Of a stretch of DNA of 64,000 bases, positions 17,501 through 27,273 are shown piece by piece. The stretch is taken from the NCBI RefSeq assembly GCF_007988805.1, contig NZ_BJUV01000019.1, forward strand, positions 1 to 64,000, in the 5' to 3' direction. How positions within the stretch are numbered: position 1 is the stretch's first letter; each line of letters starts with the position of its first letter. A program made the position numbers and the translations under genes. The notes below the pieces were generated by a model, which did not search any database, had not been told where the DNA came from, and was given only the letters and a program-made list of their open reading frames with translations. Origin of the DNA: Frigoribacterium faeni (GTDB taxonomy: Bacteria; Actinomycetota; Actinomycetes; Actinomycetales; Microbacteriaceae).

Positions 17501-18598
17501 CTACTTGGTCAACGGGCCCAGCGTGGGGTCGTTGGCGTAGGCCTCGGCGGCGTTGTCCTTGGTCACGATCTGCGGGGGCAGCAGGTACGCGGGGACGACC
17601 TTCGAGCCGTTGTCGTACGACTCGTCGTCGTTCGTCTCGGGGGTGTCGCCCTCGGAGACCGAGGTCACCATGGCGACGGCCTGCTTGACGAGGTTGCGGG
17701 TGTCCTTGTTGATCGTCGAGTACTGCTCGCCGGCCATGATCGACTTGACCGACTCGACCTCGCTGTCCTGACCCGTGACGACGGGGATGTCCTTGCCGGC
17801 CTGCTTCACCGAGGTGATGATGGCGCGGGCGAGGGTGTCGTTGGGGCTCAGGACGCCGTCGAGCTCCTTGTCGGTGTACGTGCTGGTCAGCAGCGAGTCC
17901 ATACGACGCTGGGCGTTCTCGGCCTTCCAGCCGTCGGTCGCCGTCTGCTTGATGTCGGTCTGGCCCGAGCCCACGACGACGGTGCCGTCGTCGATGGCCG
18001 GCTGCAGCACGCTCATGGCGCCGTTGAAGAAGACGGCCGAGTTGGCGTCGTCCGACGAGCCGGAGAACAGCTCGATGTTGTAGGGGCCGTCGGCCTTCTT
18101 GGCCTTCATGCCGTCGAGGAGGGCCTGGCCCTGGAGCTCGCCGACCTTGAAGTTGTCGTAGGCGACGTAGTAGTCGACGTCCTCGGTGTTGAGGATGAGA
18201 CGGTCGTAGGCGATGACGATCGCGCCGGCGTCGTGCGCCGCCTTGACCTGCGTGCCGAGCTGGCCGCCGTCGGCCGCGCCGATGACGATCACCTTGGCGC
18301 CCTTGGTCACCATCGACTGGATCTGCTCCTGCTGGTTCGCGACGGTGCCGCTGGCCGCTGCGTACTGCACGTCGGGCTTGAAGCCCGCCGAGGTGAGGTC
18401 CTCGTTGAAGAGGTCGCCGGCCAGGACCCAGTTCTCACTGGTCTTGGCGGGGAGGGCGACCCCGACGATCGAGCCCTGGTCGAAACCGGCGGCCGCGTCG
18501 CCGGAACCGGCGTCGGTGCGAGCGGAGTTCGAGCAGCCGCTCAGGATCAGCGTCGTTGCTGCGGCGACCGCCATGGTCGCCAGCGCGATTTTGCGCAT
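17501..18598 (-). CDS. chvE: Multiple-monosaccharide ABC transporter substrate-binding lipoprotein (ChvE-like)
   Basis: 365 residues. Lipoprotein signal peptide with lipobox LSGC, so Cys21 would be lipidated. The periplasmic-binding-type-I fold follows: GSIVGVALPAKTSENWVLAG, IGAADGGQLGTQVKAAHDAG, VIAYDRLILNTEDVDYYV, and SPNDTLARAIITSVKQAG. This resembles ChvE/XylF proteins that bind galactose, glucose, arabinose or xylose. The ATG at 18598 is chosen because it opens the signal peptide. It is the last gene of the importer operon, 104 bp after the permease gene. Confidence 0.88.
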   Translation of the reverse strand: MRKIALATMAVAAATTLILSGCSNSARTDAGSGDAAAGFDQGSIVGVALPAKTSENWVLAGDLFNEDLTSAGFKPDVQYAAASGTVANQQEQIQSMVTKGAKVIVIGAADGGQLGTQVKAAHDAGAIVIAYDRLILNTEDVDYYVAYDNFKVGELQGQALLDGMKAKKADGPYNIELFSGSSDDANSAVFFNGAMSVLQPAIDDGTVVVGSGQTDIKQTATDGWKAENAQRRMDSLLTSTYTDKELDGVLSPNDTLARAIITSVKQAGKDIPVVTGQDSEVESVKSIMAGEQYSTINKDTRNLVKQAVAMVTSVSEGDTPETNDDESYDNGSKVVPAYLLPPQIVTKDNAAEAYANDPTLGPLTK

Positions 18599-18702
18599 GC
18601 TGTGTCTCTTTCTCGTGAGTGAGGTGGTGCGGGTGGGTCGTCGTGCGACGACCCGGAGGAGGCGCGGCCGGCCGTCGATGGACGGCCGCACGGGGTGCGG
18701 GT

Positions 18703-20079
18703 CTAGTTGGGCGTGGTGGATCCCGGACGCTGCACGTCCGAGATGTCGCCGTTCGGGGTGAGGACGGGAGCGGCCGAGTCGGATTCGCTGCCGACGCCGT
18801 TCTGGGTGCCGGGTGCGGTCTCGGCCGAGGCGGGAGCGGCGACGCCGTTCTTGTCACGGCGGAGACCACGGGTCAGGAAGCCCGTGATGGACGGGCGGCC
18901 CTGGCTCTTGTTGTAGACGTCGACGGCGACGGCGATCAGCAGCACGAGGCCCTTGATCATCTGCACCTTGTCCGAGCCGACGCCGAGCAGCTGCAGCCCG
19001 TTGTTCAGCACGGCGATGACGAAACCACCGACGATCGAACCGGTCACCGTCCCGATGCCGCCGGCGACGGCGGCGCCTCCGATGAAGACCGAGGCGATGG
19101 CGTCGAGCTCCCAGTTGAGGCCGTCCTGCGGGCCGGACGCGCCGGCACGGGCCACGTAGATCATGCCCGCGACGGCGGCCAGGATCGACATGTTCATCAT
19201 CACCAGGAAGTTCACGCGCTTGGCGTTGACGCCCGACAGCTCGGCGGCGTGCGAGTTGCCGCCGACCGCGTAGATGTGACGACCGAAGATCGTGTTCTGG
19301 GTGATGAAGCCGTAGACCAGCACGAGCACGCCGAGGATGATGCCCGAGATCGGGAACGACGTGCCGACGCGGCCTCCGCCGAAGAGCGTGGCGGCGTAGA
19401 TGATGATGGCGACCAGCACGGCGACCTTCACCAGGCTGACCCAGAGGGGCGCCATGTCGGAGCCGAGGGCGCGCTGCTTGCGGCGCAGGCGGAACTCGCG
19501 CCAGACGACGACGGCGGCCAGCAGCAGGCCGAGCAGCAGCGTGGCGTTGTTGTAGCCGGTGTTCGGGCCGAACTCGGGCAGGTACCCCGCGCCGATCACG
19601 GTGAAGCCCTCGGGGACGGGCAGCGTGACGGCGTTGCCGACGAACTGGTTCGCACCGCGGAAGAGGAGCATGCCGGCCAGCGTCACGATGAACGCGGGCA
19701 CGCCGACGTAGGCGACCCAGAAGCCCTGCCAGGCGCCGATCGCCGCACCGACCACGAGGCCGAAGAGGATGGCGACGGGCCAGGGGAAGTTCCAGGTGGT
19801 CATCGACGTCGCGACCATGATGCCGACGAAGGCGGCGACCGAACCGACCGAGAGGTCGATGTGGCCGGCGACGATCACCATCACCATGCCGATCGCGAGG
19901 ATCAGGATGTACGAGTACTGGCTGACCAGGGCGATCAGGTTCGGCGGGTCGAGGGTGAGCCCGCCGGTGAGCACCTGGAAGATCACGATGGCGACCACGA
20001 GTGTCGCGATCATCCCGAACTGTCGGGCGTTCGACTGGTTGCCGCCGAACACCTTCTTCAGGTCTTTGATGCCACTCAT
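18703..20079 (-). CDS. mmsB: Multiple-monosaccharide ABC transporter permease
   Basis: 458 residues. It has the branched-chain-type permease fold with about 10 helices: [29 protein letters not shown] is the sugar permease hallmark. [20 protein letters not shown] and [21 protein letters not shown] match MmsB/GguB proteins. The C-terminal 60 residues form a soluble tail rich in Ser, Ala and Pro that is not needed for the fold. It overlaps the ATPase gene by 4 bp (ATGA), so the two are coupled. It forms the membrane channel of the importer with the mmsA and chvE products. Confidence 0.92.
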   Translation of the reverse strand: MSGIKDLKKVFGGNQSNARQFGMIATLVVAIVIFQVLTGGLTLDPPNLIALVSQYSYILILAIGMVMVIVAGHIDLSVGSVAAFVGIMVATSMTTWNFPWPVAILFGLVVGAAIGAWQGFWVAYVGVPAFIVTLAGMLLFRGANQFVGNAVTLPVPEGFTVIGAGYLPEFGPNTGYNNATLLLGLLLAAVVVWREFRLRRKQRALGSDMAPLWVSLVKVAVLVAIIIYAATLFGGGRVGTSFPISGIILGVLVLVYGFITQNTIFGRHIYAVGGNSHAAELSGVNAKRVNFLVMMNMSILAAVAGMIYVARAGASGPQDGLNWELDAIASVFIGGAAVAGGIGTVTGSIVGGFVIAVLNNGLQLLGVGSDKVQMIKGLVLLIAVAVDVYNKSQGRPSITGFLTRGLRRDKNGVAAPASAETAPGTQNGVGSESDSAAPVLTPNGDISDVQRPGSTTPN

Positions 20080-21623
20080 GCGGCGTGCTCCTTCTTCTTG
20101 GACGTCATTGTTCTCATCAGCGTCTCGGCGTCGGCCTCCGACGCGTCGATCTCGTTGGTCACGGTGCCCTCGAAGATCGTGTAGATGCGATCCGAGAGGC
20201 CCAGCAGCTCAGGCAGCTCGGAGGAGATGACGATGACGCCCTTACCCTGAGCCGCCAGCTGGTTGATGATGTTGTAGATCTCGAACTTGGCGCCCACGTC
20301 GATGCCGCGGGTCGGTTCGTCGAGGATCAGGATGTCGGGGTCGGTGAACATCCACTTGGCCAGCACGACCTTCTGCTGGTTCCCGCCCGACAGCTTGGCC
20401 ACGCCCTCGTCGACCGTGGGCGTCTTGACGCGGAGGCTCTTGCGGTACTCCTCGGCGATCGTGTGCTCCTGGTCGCGGTCGACGACCGTGCCGCGCGAGA
20501 TCTTGGCGAGCTTCGCCGAGACGGTCGAGCGCTTGATGTCGTCGAGCAGGTTCAGGCCGAGCACCTTGCGGTCCTCGGAGACGTAGGCGAGGCCGTTGTC
20601 GATGGCGTCGCGGACGTTCTTGATCTCGACCTCGCGGCCGTCCTTCACGATCGTGCCGGAGACGAACTGACCGTACGAACGGCCGAAGACGCTCATCGCC
20701 AGCTCGGTGCGGCCCGCGCCCATCAGTCCGGCCAGACCGACGATCTCGCCGCGGCGGACGGTGATGTTCGAGCCCTTGCAGACGAAGCGCTCGGCGGTCT
20801 GCGGGTGGCGGACCCACCAGTCCTTGACCTCGAAGAAGACCTCGCCGATCTTCGGCGTGCGGTCGGGGAACCGGCTCGCGAGGTTGCGGCCGACCATGCC
20901 GCGGATGATGCGGTCCTCGTTGACGCCGTCGGCCTTGACGTCGAGCGTCTCGATCGTCTTGCCGTCGCGGATGATCGTGATGGAGTCGGCGATCGCCTCG
21001 ATCTCGTTCAGCTTGTGGCTGATCATGATGGACGCGATGCCCCGGCCCTTGAGACCGCGGATGAGGTCGAGCAGGTGCTGCGAGTCCGCCTCGTTGAGGG
21101 CCGCGGTGGGCTCGTCGAGGATGAGCAGCTTGACGTTCTTGTTCAGCGCCTTGGCGATCTCGACGAGCTGCTGCTTGCCGACGCCGAGGTTCTTGATGGC
21201 CGTGTCGGGGTCGTCCTTGAGGCCGACCCGCGCGAGCAGGTCGATCGCCCGGAGCTTGGCGGCCGACCAGTCGATCGCGCCGAAGCGGGTGGGCTCGTTG
21301 CCGAGGAAGATGTTCTCGGTGATCGAGAGCTCGGGGATCAGCGCGAGCTCCTGGTGGATGATCACGATGCCGGCGGACTCGCTCGACTTGATGTCGCGGA
21401 ACCGCATCTCGTCGCCCTGGTAGACGATGTCGCCCGCGTAGGTGCCGAACGGGTAGACCCCGGACAGGACCTTCATGAGGGTCGACTTGCCGGCGCCGTT
21501 CTCGCCGCAGATCGCGTGGACCTCGCCGGCCCTGACCTGCATGGACACGGCGTCGAGCGCCTTGACGCCGGGGAACTCCTTCGTGATGCTGCGCATCTCG
21601 AGGATGATCGGGGACTCAACCAC
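20076..21623 (-). CDS. mmsA: Multiple-monosaccharide ABC transporter, double ATP-binding subunit
   Basis: 515 residues, two ABC domains as usual for sugar importers of the CUT2 class. Domain 1 has Walker [12 protein letters not shown] and Walker [12 protein letters not shown] with signature [15 protein letters not shown]. Domain 2 has a degenerate Walker A ([12 protein letters not shown]), as is normal for this class, signature [15 protein letters not shown] and Walker [15 protein letters not shown]. The GTG at 21623 is preferred because [19 protein letters not shown] is the conserved start. First gene of the operon, with promoter and operator 174-230 bp upstream. Confidence 0.92.
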   Translation of the reverse strand: MVESPIILEMRSITKEFPGVKALDAVSMQVRAGEVHAICGENGAGKSTLMKVLSGVYPFGTYAGDIVYQGDEMRFRDIKSSESAGIVIIHQELALIPELSITENIFLGNEPTRFGAIDWSAAKLRAIDLLARVGLKDDPDTAIKNLGVGKQQLVEIAKALNKNVKLLILDEPTAALNEADSQHLLDLIRGLKGRGIASIMISHKLNEIEAIADSITIIRDGKTIETLDVKADGVNEDRIIRGMVGRNLASRFPDRTPKIGEVFFEVKDWWVRHPQTAERFVCKGSNITVRRGEIVGLAGLMGAGRTELAMSVFGRSYGQFVSGTIVKDGREVEIKNVRDAIDNGLAYVSEDRKVLGLNLLDDIKRSTVSAKLAKISRGTVVDRDQEHTIAEEYRKSLRVKTPTVDEGVAKLSGGNQQKVVLAKWMFTDPDILILDEPTRGIDVGAKFEIYNIINQLAAQGKGVIVISSELPELLGLSDRIYTIFEGTVTNEIDASEADAETLMRTMTSKKKEHAA

Positions 21624-21796
21624 GCTCGGCACCCCCAGGGGTCCCGCTCGTCGTGATGTGTGCACCGGGCACGCTGACCTCCACGTTCGACTTCCTCGTC
21701 GGTCCGCCGCGCCGGAAGGGCGTGGTGGGCACTCTCTGATCGTCGTCGTGGTGGCGGCCCGTGCACTCGGCACCGGTGTCGATGCGAGCAAACGAA

Positions 21797-21853
21797 TGTG
21801 ACCGTTCACACCGCGACTGGAGCAAAGCTAATCCTGGGAATGCTCCGTGTCAA
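21797..21853 (-). promoter_or_regulatory. Promoter and LacI-type operator of the monosaccharide importer operon
   Basis: On the minus strand: -35 TTGACA (21848-21853), 17-bp spacer, -10 TAGCTT (21825-21830), then the operator with TGTGA/TCACA arms and four central bases (21797-21810), just past the expected start point. The + strand reads TGTGACCGTTCACA. An almost identical site lies in front of the lacI gene. The rest of the 320-bp gap 21624-21943 is an untranslated leader in which I see no other signal. Confidence 0.8.
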
Positions 21854-21943
21854 ATGCCGATGCCGATCTGTTATGAACGGCCCGTCGGCAGGCGACCGGA
21901 TCGAGGCCGGGGAGGCTCGTGACACCGACCGGGACGGCTCTCG

Positions 21944-22963
21944 TCACAGGAACCAGGGCCGGTCCGTCGACGCCCGCACGATGAGCTCCGGTGCGAGCAG
22001 GGTGCGGTCGACCACCTCGTTGCCCTCGAGCTCGGCGATGACGAGCTCGATGGCGCGACGGCCGATCAGCTCGAAGTCCTGCCGCACCGTCGTCAAGGGC
22101 GGCCAGAGGTGCGCGGCGGTGGGGGCGTCGTCGAAGCCGACCACGCTCACCTCGCGCGGCACGTCGACGTCGGCTTCGCGGAACGCGTGGAGCAGCCCCA
22201 CGGCCATCAGGTCGTTCGCGGCGAACACGGCCGTGAAGTCCCGTCGGCGGAGGAGCTCCCGACCCGCCAGATAGCCGAAGTCGGCCGTGAGGTCGCCGAG
22301 GATCGGCGGCTCGATCGAGAGCTCGGCCTCGCCCATCTCGAACAGGAAGCCCTGCATGCGCTCGTCGGCCTCGATCCAGTCCTGCGGGCCGGCGACGTGC
22401 ACGATGTGCCGGTGCCCGAGATCGATCAGGTGCCGGGTCGCCAGACGGGCCCCGGCGAACTGGTCGACCGAGAGGCTGTGGGCACGGGTCCGCTGCGTCG
22501 AGTCGAGCGCGACGATCGGCACGTCGAGGTCGAGCTCGTCGATGACGTCGAAGAACTTCCTCTGGGGCGCGATGACGATGATCGCCTCCACCGCTTGATT
22601 CGTCAGGAGGTCGAGGCTCGCCCGCACGTCGCCGTCCGCCCGCGTCGTGCTGGCGATGCTGAGCCGGTAGCCGGCGGCCCGGGCCTCCACCTCGATGGCG
22701 TTGACCATGGTCTGCGGACCGAAGTGCACGTTCTGGAGGGTCAGGACGCCGATCGCGCGCGAGCGGCTGGTGACCAGGGCGCGGGCGGCCTGGTTCGGAC
22801 GGTAGCCCACCTGCTCGATGACGTCGAGCACCCGCTGACGCGTCGCGGGTCGGATGCTCGGACTGTCGTTGAGCACGCGGGAGACGGTCTGGTACGAGAC
22901 CCCGGCGAGCGCGGCCACGTCGCGGATGTTCGGCGCGCGCACCTTGTCGATGTCAGGCTTCAC
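21944..22963 (-). CDS. LacI family transcriptional regulator of the monosaccharide importer
   Basis: 339 residues from a GTG at 22963, preceded by GGAG 7 bases upstream; a GTG at 23005 would overlap the operator. The N-terminal HTH is NIRDVAALAGVSYQTVSRVLN, followed by the hinge region RPNQAARALVTSRSRAIGV. The ligand domain matches periplasmic sugar-binding folds (FTAVFAANDLMAVGLLHAF, VSVVGFDDAPTAAHLWPPLT). It is immediately upstream of the importer genes on the same strand, and both share one operator sequence, so it most likely represses the importer and itself. The inducer sugar is unknown. Confidence 0.9.
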   Translation of the reverse strand: MKPDIDKVRAPNIRDVAALAGVSYQTVSRVLNDSPSIRPATRQRVLDVIEQVGYRPNQAARALVTSRSRAIGVLTLQNVHFGPQTMVNAIEVEARAAGYRLSIASTTRADGDVRASLDLLTNQAVEAIIVIAPQRKFFDVIDELDLDVPIVALDSTQRTRAHSLSVDQFAGARLATRHLIDLGHRHIVHVAGPQDWIEADERMQGFLFEMGEAELSIEPPILGDLTADFGYLAGRELLRRRDFTAVFAANDLMAVGLLHAFREADVDVPREVSVVGFDDAPTAAHLWPPLTTVRQDFELIGRRAIELVIAELEGNEVVDRTLLAPELIVRASTDRPWFL

Positions 22964-22992
22964 CGTCGCTCCGTCGCTCTGCTGCCGAGCGG

Positions 22993-23028
22993 TGTGACCG
23001 TACACATCGCTGTCTGCAGACCATTATG
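22993..23028 (-). promoter_or_regulatory. -10 box and LacI operator upstream of the lacI gene
   Basis: TGTGACCGTACACA (+ strand, 22993-23006) differs by one base from the importer operator. A CATAAT -10 box is at 23023-23028 on the minus strand, and between them is the palindrome GTCTGCAGAC (23012-23021). This arrangement suggests autoregulation. Confidence 0.7.
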
Positions 23029-23061
23029 CAGACTCGCGGGCACCCGGACGACCAGCGCGGG

Positions 23062-24441
23062 TCAGCGACCGCGGGGCACCGCGCGTCCGCTGAGCACCAG
23101 CGCGAGCGCCGCCACGGCCACCCCGATCGCGAAGCAGGCCACGAACGCGGCGGGGTTCGACGCTCCCCCGAGCACCCCGAAGGCGGCGCCGCTGAGCGCG
23201 AGGACCACCGCCGAACCGGCGGAGTCGGAGATCGTGAGGGCGGAGCTGTTGAACCCGCGGTCGGCCGCGGTCGACAGGGCCAGGGCGAGCACCGAGAAGC
23301 GCGGGTACATGAACCCCATGCCGAAGCCGGCGACGGTCCACGTGGCGATCAGCCCGACGGGCGCGAGGTGCAGCAGCGGCGTGAGCGTGGCCGCGACCAG
23401 CCCGGTCAGGACGAGAGCGATGCCGAGACGGATGCCCGCCCGCTGGCGGACCCGGTCGCCCAGTCGCCCCTGCAGCCAGCTCGCGAACGCCCACCCCAGG
23501 GCGCCGAGCGTCAGAGCGATGCCCGAGGTGGACGAGCTGAAGTCGTATTCTGCGGCGAGCATGTACGGGATGTAGACCTCGCTCGCCAGGAACGCGGCGC
23601 CCACCAGGCCCCGCAGCAGGACGAGCGTGGGCAGGCCCCGGGCGGCCCGCAGGGTGCCCGTCGGCAGCAATGGCCGCAGAGCGATCGCGAGCACAGCGAC
23701 CGCGCCGACGATGACCGCCGCCGAGACGCCGGCCGGGAACTCGCCGACGAGGTTGAGCAGCAGCACGCCGACGGCGGCGCCGACCGCCCACAGGATGCGC
23801 GCCACGCTCCAGCGCACCGGCCGCTCGCCGTCGCCGACGACGGGCGGCGGGACCCGTTCGAGGCTGGGCAGGATCATGACGAACGCGGGGACCGCCAGGC
23901 CGACCGCGCCGAGGAACACCCAGTGCCACCCGACCGTGTCGGCCACGACCCCGGCGATCAGGGGGCCGACGAGCGCGGGGACGACCCACGCCGCGGCGAA
24001 GCCCGCGAAGATCGACGGATGCAGGGCGGGCGGGTACAGACGCGCGACCATCACGTAGAGACCGACGATCACCGCCCCGGAGCCCAGCCCCTGCACGAGA
24101 CGACCGAGCAGCAGCACGACCATGTCGGGAGAGGTCCCCACCACGACGAGCCCGACGGCGAACAGCAGCATCGACGCGATCACGACGACCCTCGGGCCGC
24201 TCCGATCGGCCCAGTTGCCCGCCACGACCATGCCGACGAGGCCGGAGGCGAGGGGGGCCGCGAAGCTGAGCGAGTACAGCGACTCGCCGTCGAGCTCGGC
24301 GCTGATGATCGGCATGATCGTCGTGACGGCCAGCGACTCGAAGGCCGCGATGGCGATGAGCGCGCACATGCCGAGGGTGGCCAGCCGATACCGCCGGCTG
24401 AGCACCCCCTCGGGTCGGGTGCTCGGCGCGCCGTGGGACAT
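23062..24441 (-). CDS. MFS transporter (drug exporter-like)
   Basis: 459 residues with 14 or so hydrophobic segments. The start ALIAIAAFESLAVTTIMPII and motif A GNWADRSGPRVVVI fit the DHA-type proton antiporters. VLLLGRLVQGLGSGAVIVGLYVM is the motif-C-like helix 4/5 region. The C-terminal half includes YPRFSVLALALSTAADRGFNSSALTISDSAG, a segment seen in actinobacterial MFS proteins of unknown substrate. ATG 24441 starts a short basic tail. Neighbours give no pathway clue: it lies between the lacI and transsulfuration genes and has its own spacing on both sides. Confidence 0.85.
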   Translation of the reverse strand: MSHGAPSTRPEGVLSRRYRLATLGMCALIAIAAFESLAVTTIMPIISAELDGESLYSLSFAAPLASGLVGMVVAGNWADRSGPRVVVIASMLLFAVGLVVVGTSPDMVVLLLGRLVQGLGSGAVIVGLYVMVARLYPPALHPSIFAGFAAAWVVPALVGPLIAGVVADTVGWHWVFLGAVGLAVPAFVMILPSLERVPPPVVGDGERPVRWSVARILWAVGAAVGVLLLNLVGEFPAGVSAAVIVGAVAVLAIALRPLLPTGTLRAARGLPTLVLLRGLVGAAFLASEVYIPYMLAAEYDFSSSTSGIALTLGALGWAFASWLQGRLGDRVRQRAGIRLGIALVLTGLVAATLTPLLHLAPVGLIATWTVAGFGMGFMYPRFSVLALALSTAADRGFNSSALTISDSAGSAVVLALSGAAFGVLGGASNPAAFVACFAIGVAVAALALVLSGRAVPRGR

Positions 24442-24473
24442 CCACCCACCCTAGGCCGCGCCGGGCCCTCCGA

Positions 24474-25628
24474 TCAGGCCGTGACGCGGTCCAGCGCCTG
24501 GAGCACGTCGGCGAGCAGGTCGTCGACGTCCTCGATGCCGACCGAGAGGCGGACGACCGTCTCGGGCACCTCGAGCTCGGTGCCGCGCACCGACGCGTGG
24601 GTCATCTCGGTCGGGTAGCCGATGAGCGACTCGACGCCGCCCAGCGACTCCGCCAGCTGGAAGAGCTCGGTGGACTCTGCGAACCGGCGCGCCGCCGCGG
24701 GGCCCGCCGCCAACGACACCGAGATCATGCCGCCGAACGCCTTCATCTGCCGGGCGGCGATCTCGTGACCCGGGTGCGACGCCAGCCCCGGGTAGTAGAC
24801 CCGCTCGATGGCGGCGTGCCCCTCGAGGGCGTCGGCGATGGTCGCCGCGTTCGACGAGTGGCGGTCGACGCGCACGCCGAGGGTCTTGATGCCGCGGACG
24901 GTCAGCCACGACTCCATCGGCGCCGAGACGCCTCCGGCCCCGAACTGCAGGAACCCGACCTTGTCGGCCAGCTCGTCGTCCCGGACGACGACGGCCCCGC
25001 CGACGACGTCCGAATGTCCGCCGATGTACTTGGTGGTCGAGTGCACGACCACGTCCGCACCGAGCGCCAACGGCTGCTGCAGATACGGCGACGCGAAGGT
25101 GTTGTCGACGACGACGAGGGCGCCGGCGGCGTGTCCGATCTCGGCGAGAGCGGTGACGTCGCTGATCTTCATGAGCGGGTTGCTCGGCGTCTCGACCCAG
25201 AGCACCGCGGTCTCGCCGGGGCGCACGGCGGCGCGGACGGCGTCGAGGTCGGTCATCTCGACCGTCTCGAGCACGACGCCCCACGGCACGTGCAGGCGGT
25301 TCACCAGGCGGTGCGTGCCGCCGTACACGTCGTTGCCCATGACGATTCGCGACCCCGGCCTCAGCACCGAGCGGAGGAGGGCGTCCTCCGCGGCGAGTCC
25401 GGAGGCGAAGCTGAAGGCGTGGCTTCCGCCCTCGAGGTCGGCGAGGAGGGTCTGCAGGGAGTCGCGCGTCGGGTTCGCCGACCGGGCGTACTCGTACCCG
25501 CCGCGGAAGCCGCCGATGCCGTCCTGCACGAACGTCGACGACTGGTAGATCGGCGGGACGACCGCACCCGTGGTGGGGTCGAAGGCCTGGCCGCTGTGGA
25601 TGGCGCGGGTGGAGAAGCCGTGGGTCAT
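24474..25628 (-). CDS. metB: Cystathionine gamma-synthase/lyase type PLP enzyme
   Basis: 384 residues, the family length. Cys/Met metabolism PLP enzyme: STRAIHSGQAFDPTTGAVVPPIYQSSTF at the start, YEYARSANPTRDSLQ, the cofactor lysine in VVHSTTKYIGGHSDVVGG, and VESLIGYPTEMTHA near the end. It uses O-acyl homoserine and cysteine to make cystathionine, or runs as a gamma-lyase. The adjacent CBS gene on the same strand (47 bp upstream) favours the reverse transsulfuration direction, homocysteine to cysteine. Synthase and lyase cannot be told apart by eye, so the symbol is tentative. Confidence 0.9.
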   Translation of the reverse strand: MTHGFSTRAIHSGQAFDPTTGAVVPPIYQSSTFVQDGIGGFRGGYEYARSANPTRDSLQTLLADLEGGSHAFSFASGLAAEDALLRSVLRPGSRIVMGNDVYGGTHRLVNRLHVPWGVVLETVEMTDLDAVRAAVRPGETAVLWVETPSNPLMKISDVTALAEIGHAAGALVVVDNTFASPYLQQPLALGADVVVHSTTKYIGGHSDVVGGAVVVRDDELADKVGFLQFGAGGVSAPMESWLTVRGIKTLGVRVDRHSSNAATIADALEGHAAIERVYYPGLASHPGHEIAARQMKAFGGMISVSLAAGPAAARRFAESTELFQLAESLGGVESLIGYPTEMTHASVRGTELEVPETVVRLSVGIEDVDDLLADVLQALDRVTA

Positions 25629-25675
25629 GCGAGGTGTCCTTTCGAGGGGGACGACGGAACGGAGAAGGGGACGGC

Positions 25676-27040
25676 TCAGGCCGAGACGAAGGCCAGCACG
25701 TCGTGACGGGTCACGACGCCCGCGGGCTTGCCGTCGTCGGTCACGAGGAGGGCGTCGGTCGTCTGCAGCGCCGTGCGCGCCGCCGTGACCGACTCGTTGA
25801 TGCCGATCAGCGGCAGCGGGGCGCCGACGAACGACGACAGGGCGTCGCCCATGGTGGCGCCGCCGGTGAACAGCGCCTCGAGCAGGGACTTCTCCTCGAT
25901 GGCCCCGACGACCTCGCCGATGACGACGGGGGGCTCGGCCGACAGGACGGGCATCTGCGAGACGCCGTAGGTCTGCATGATGCCGATGACGTCGTGCACC
26001 GTGTCCGAGGGGTGGGCGTGCACGAGGTCGGGCAGCGAGCCGGTCTTCGACGCGAGGAGGTCGCGGACCGTGCGCTCGTCGGTGCTGTCCGCGAACCCGT
26101 ACGACCGCATCCAGGCGTCGTTGAAGATCTTGCCCAGGTAGCCTCGCCCGCTGTCGGGCAGCAGGACGACGACGACGTCGTCGGGGCCGAGCTCGCGGGC
26201 CACGTCGAGCGCCGCCGCCACGGCCAGTCCGGACGAGCCGCCCACCAGGAGGCCCTCCTCGCGGGCGAGCCGACGGGTCAGCTCGAACGAGCGGGCGTCG
26301 GAGGCGGCGATGATGCGGTCGACGACGCTCGGGTCGTAGGCGCTCGGCCAGAAGTCCTCGCCCACCCCTTCGAGCAGGTAGGGCCGACCGGTGCCCCCGC
26401 TGTAGACGCTGCCCTCGGGATCGGCGCCGATGATCTGCACCGCGCCTCCCGAGACCTCTTTCAGGTACCGGCCGGTGCCGCTGATCGTGCCGCCGGTGCC
26501 CACGCCGGCGACGAAGTGCGTGACGCGACCGTCGGTGTCGCGCCAGATCTCGGGACCGGTGGTCTCGTAGTGGCTGAGCGGCCCGTTCGGGTTGGCGTAC
26601 TGGTTCGGCTTGAAGGCGCCGGGGATCTCGGTGACCAGCCGGTCGGAGACGCTGTAGTACGACTCGGGGCTCGTCGGCTCCACGGCCGTCGGGGTCACCA
26701 CGATCTCGGCGCCGTAGGCCTTCAGCACGTTCCGCTTGTCCTCGCCGACCTTGTCGGGCAGCACGAAGACGCAGCGGTAGCCGCGCTGCTGCGCGACGAG
26801 CGCGAGCCCGACGCCTGTGTTGCCGCTGGTCGGCTCGACGATCGTGCCGCCGGGCTTCAGGAGACCCTCGCGCTCGGCCGCGTCGATGATGCGGGTGGCG
26901 ATGCGGTCCTTCGACGAGCCGCCGGGGTTCAGGTACTCGACCTTGACGAGGACCGTGGCGGCGATGCCCTCGGTGACCTTGTTCAGTTTGACCAGCGGGG
27001 TGTCGCCCACCAGGTCCAGGACGGTCTCGGCGTACTTCAC
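25676..27040 (-). CDS. cbs: Cystathionine beta-synthase with C-terminal CBS domains
   Basis: 454 residues from a GTG at 27040 with GGAG 8 bases upstream. PLP fold type II: GDTPLVKLNKVTEG, the cofactor lysine in NPGGSSKDRIATRI, phosphate loop VEPTSGNTGVGLAL, and GVGTGGTISGTGRYL. Two CBS domains follow at about 335-454 (DTVHDVIGIMQTYGVSQMPVLS and ESVTAARTALQTTDALLVTDDG). It condenses serine (or O-acetylserine) with homocysteine to cystathionine. The long form with CBS domains and the neighbouring metB-type gene separate it from a plain cysteine synthase. Confidence 0.93.
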   Translation of the reverse strand: MKYAETVLDLVGDTPLVKLNKVTEGIAATVLVKVEYLNPGGSSKDRIATRIIDAAEREGLLKPGGTIVEPTSGNTGVGLALVAQQRGYRCVFVLPDKVGEDKRNVLKAYGAEIVVTPTAVEPTSPESYYSVSDRLVTEIPGAFKPNQYANPNGPLSHYETTGPEIWRDTDGRVTHFVAGVGTGGTISGTGRYLKEVSGGAVQIIGADPEGSVYSGGTGRPYLLEGVGEDFWPSAYDPSVVDRIIAASDARSFELTRRLAREEGLLVGGSSGLAVAAALDVARELGPDDVVVVLLPDSGRGYLGKIFNDAWMRSYGFADSTDERTVRDLLASKTGSLPDLVHAHPSDTVHDVIGIMQTYGVSQMPVLSAEPPVVIGEVVGAIEEKSLLEALFTGGATMGDALSSFVGAPLPLIGINESVTAARTALQTTDALLVTDDGKPAGVVTRHDVLAFVSA

Positions 27041-27273
27041 GGGTGCTCCGGGTTCTCCGCTGCCGTCGTGGGGTGCGGATCGGGGTGGCGGGCGGGCGTC
27101 GCGACGGTGGCGGCCCGGCGTCGAGTCTAACGACGCGCCCTGGCGTGTTACGGGGGACGACGGGACGGACGCGCTGCACGGCGTGCAAAGAAGGAAGGAG
27201 TTCCCAGCGAACCGTGAGAGACAATGGTGACGCATCCCCGATCTCGATCGATCCCCGGACGACAGGACCCCAC

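Noticed and set aside
21797-21810. CRP/cAMP site, because of the TGTGA/TCACA arms
   Set aside because: The arms are only 4 bases apart rather than 6, and the twin site lies before the adjacent lacI gene, so LacI control is simpler.
27041-27273. Riboswitch or T-box for the sulfur amino acid genes
   Set aside because: No conserved SAM or T-box elements seen in the 233-bp divergent gap.
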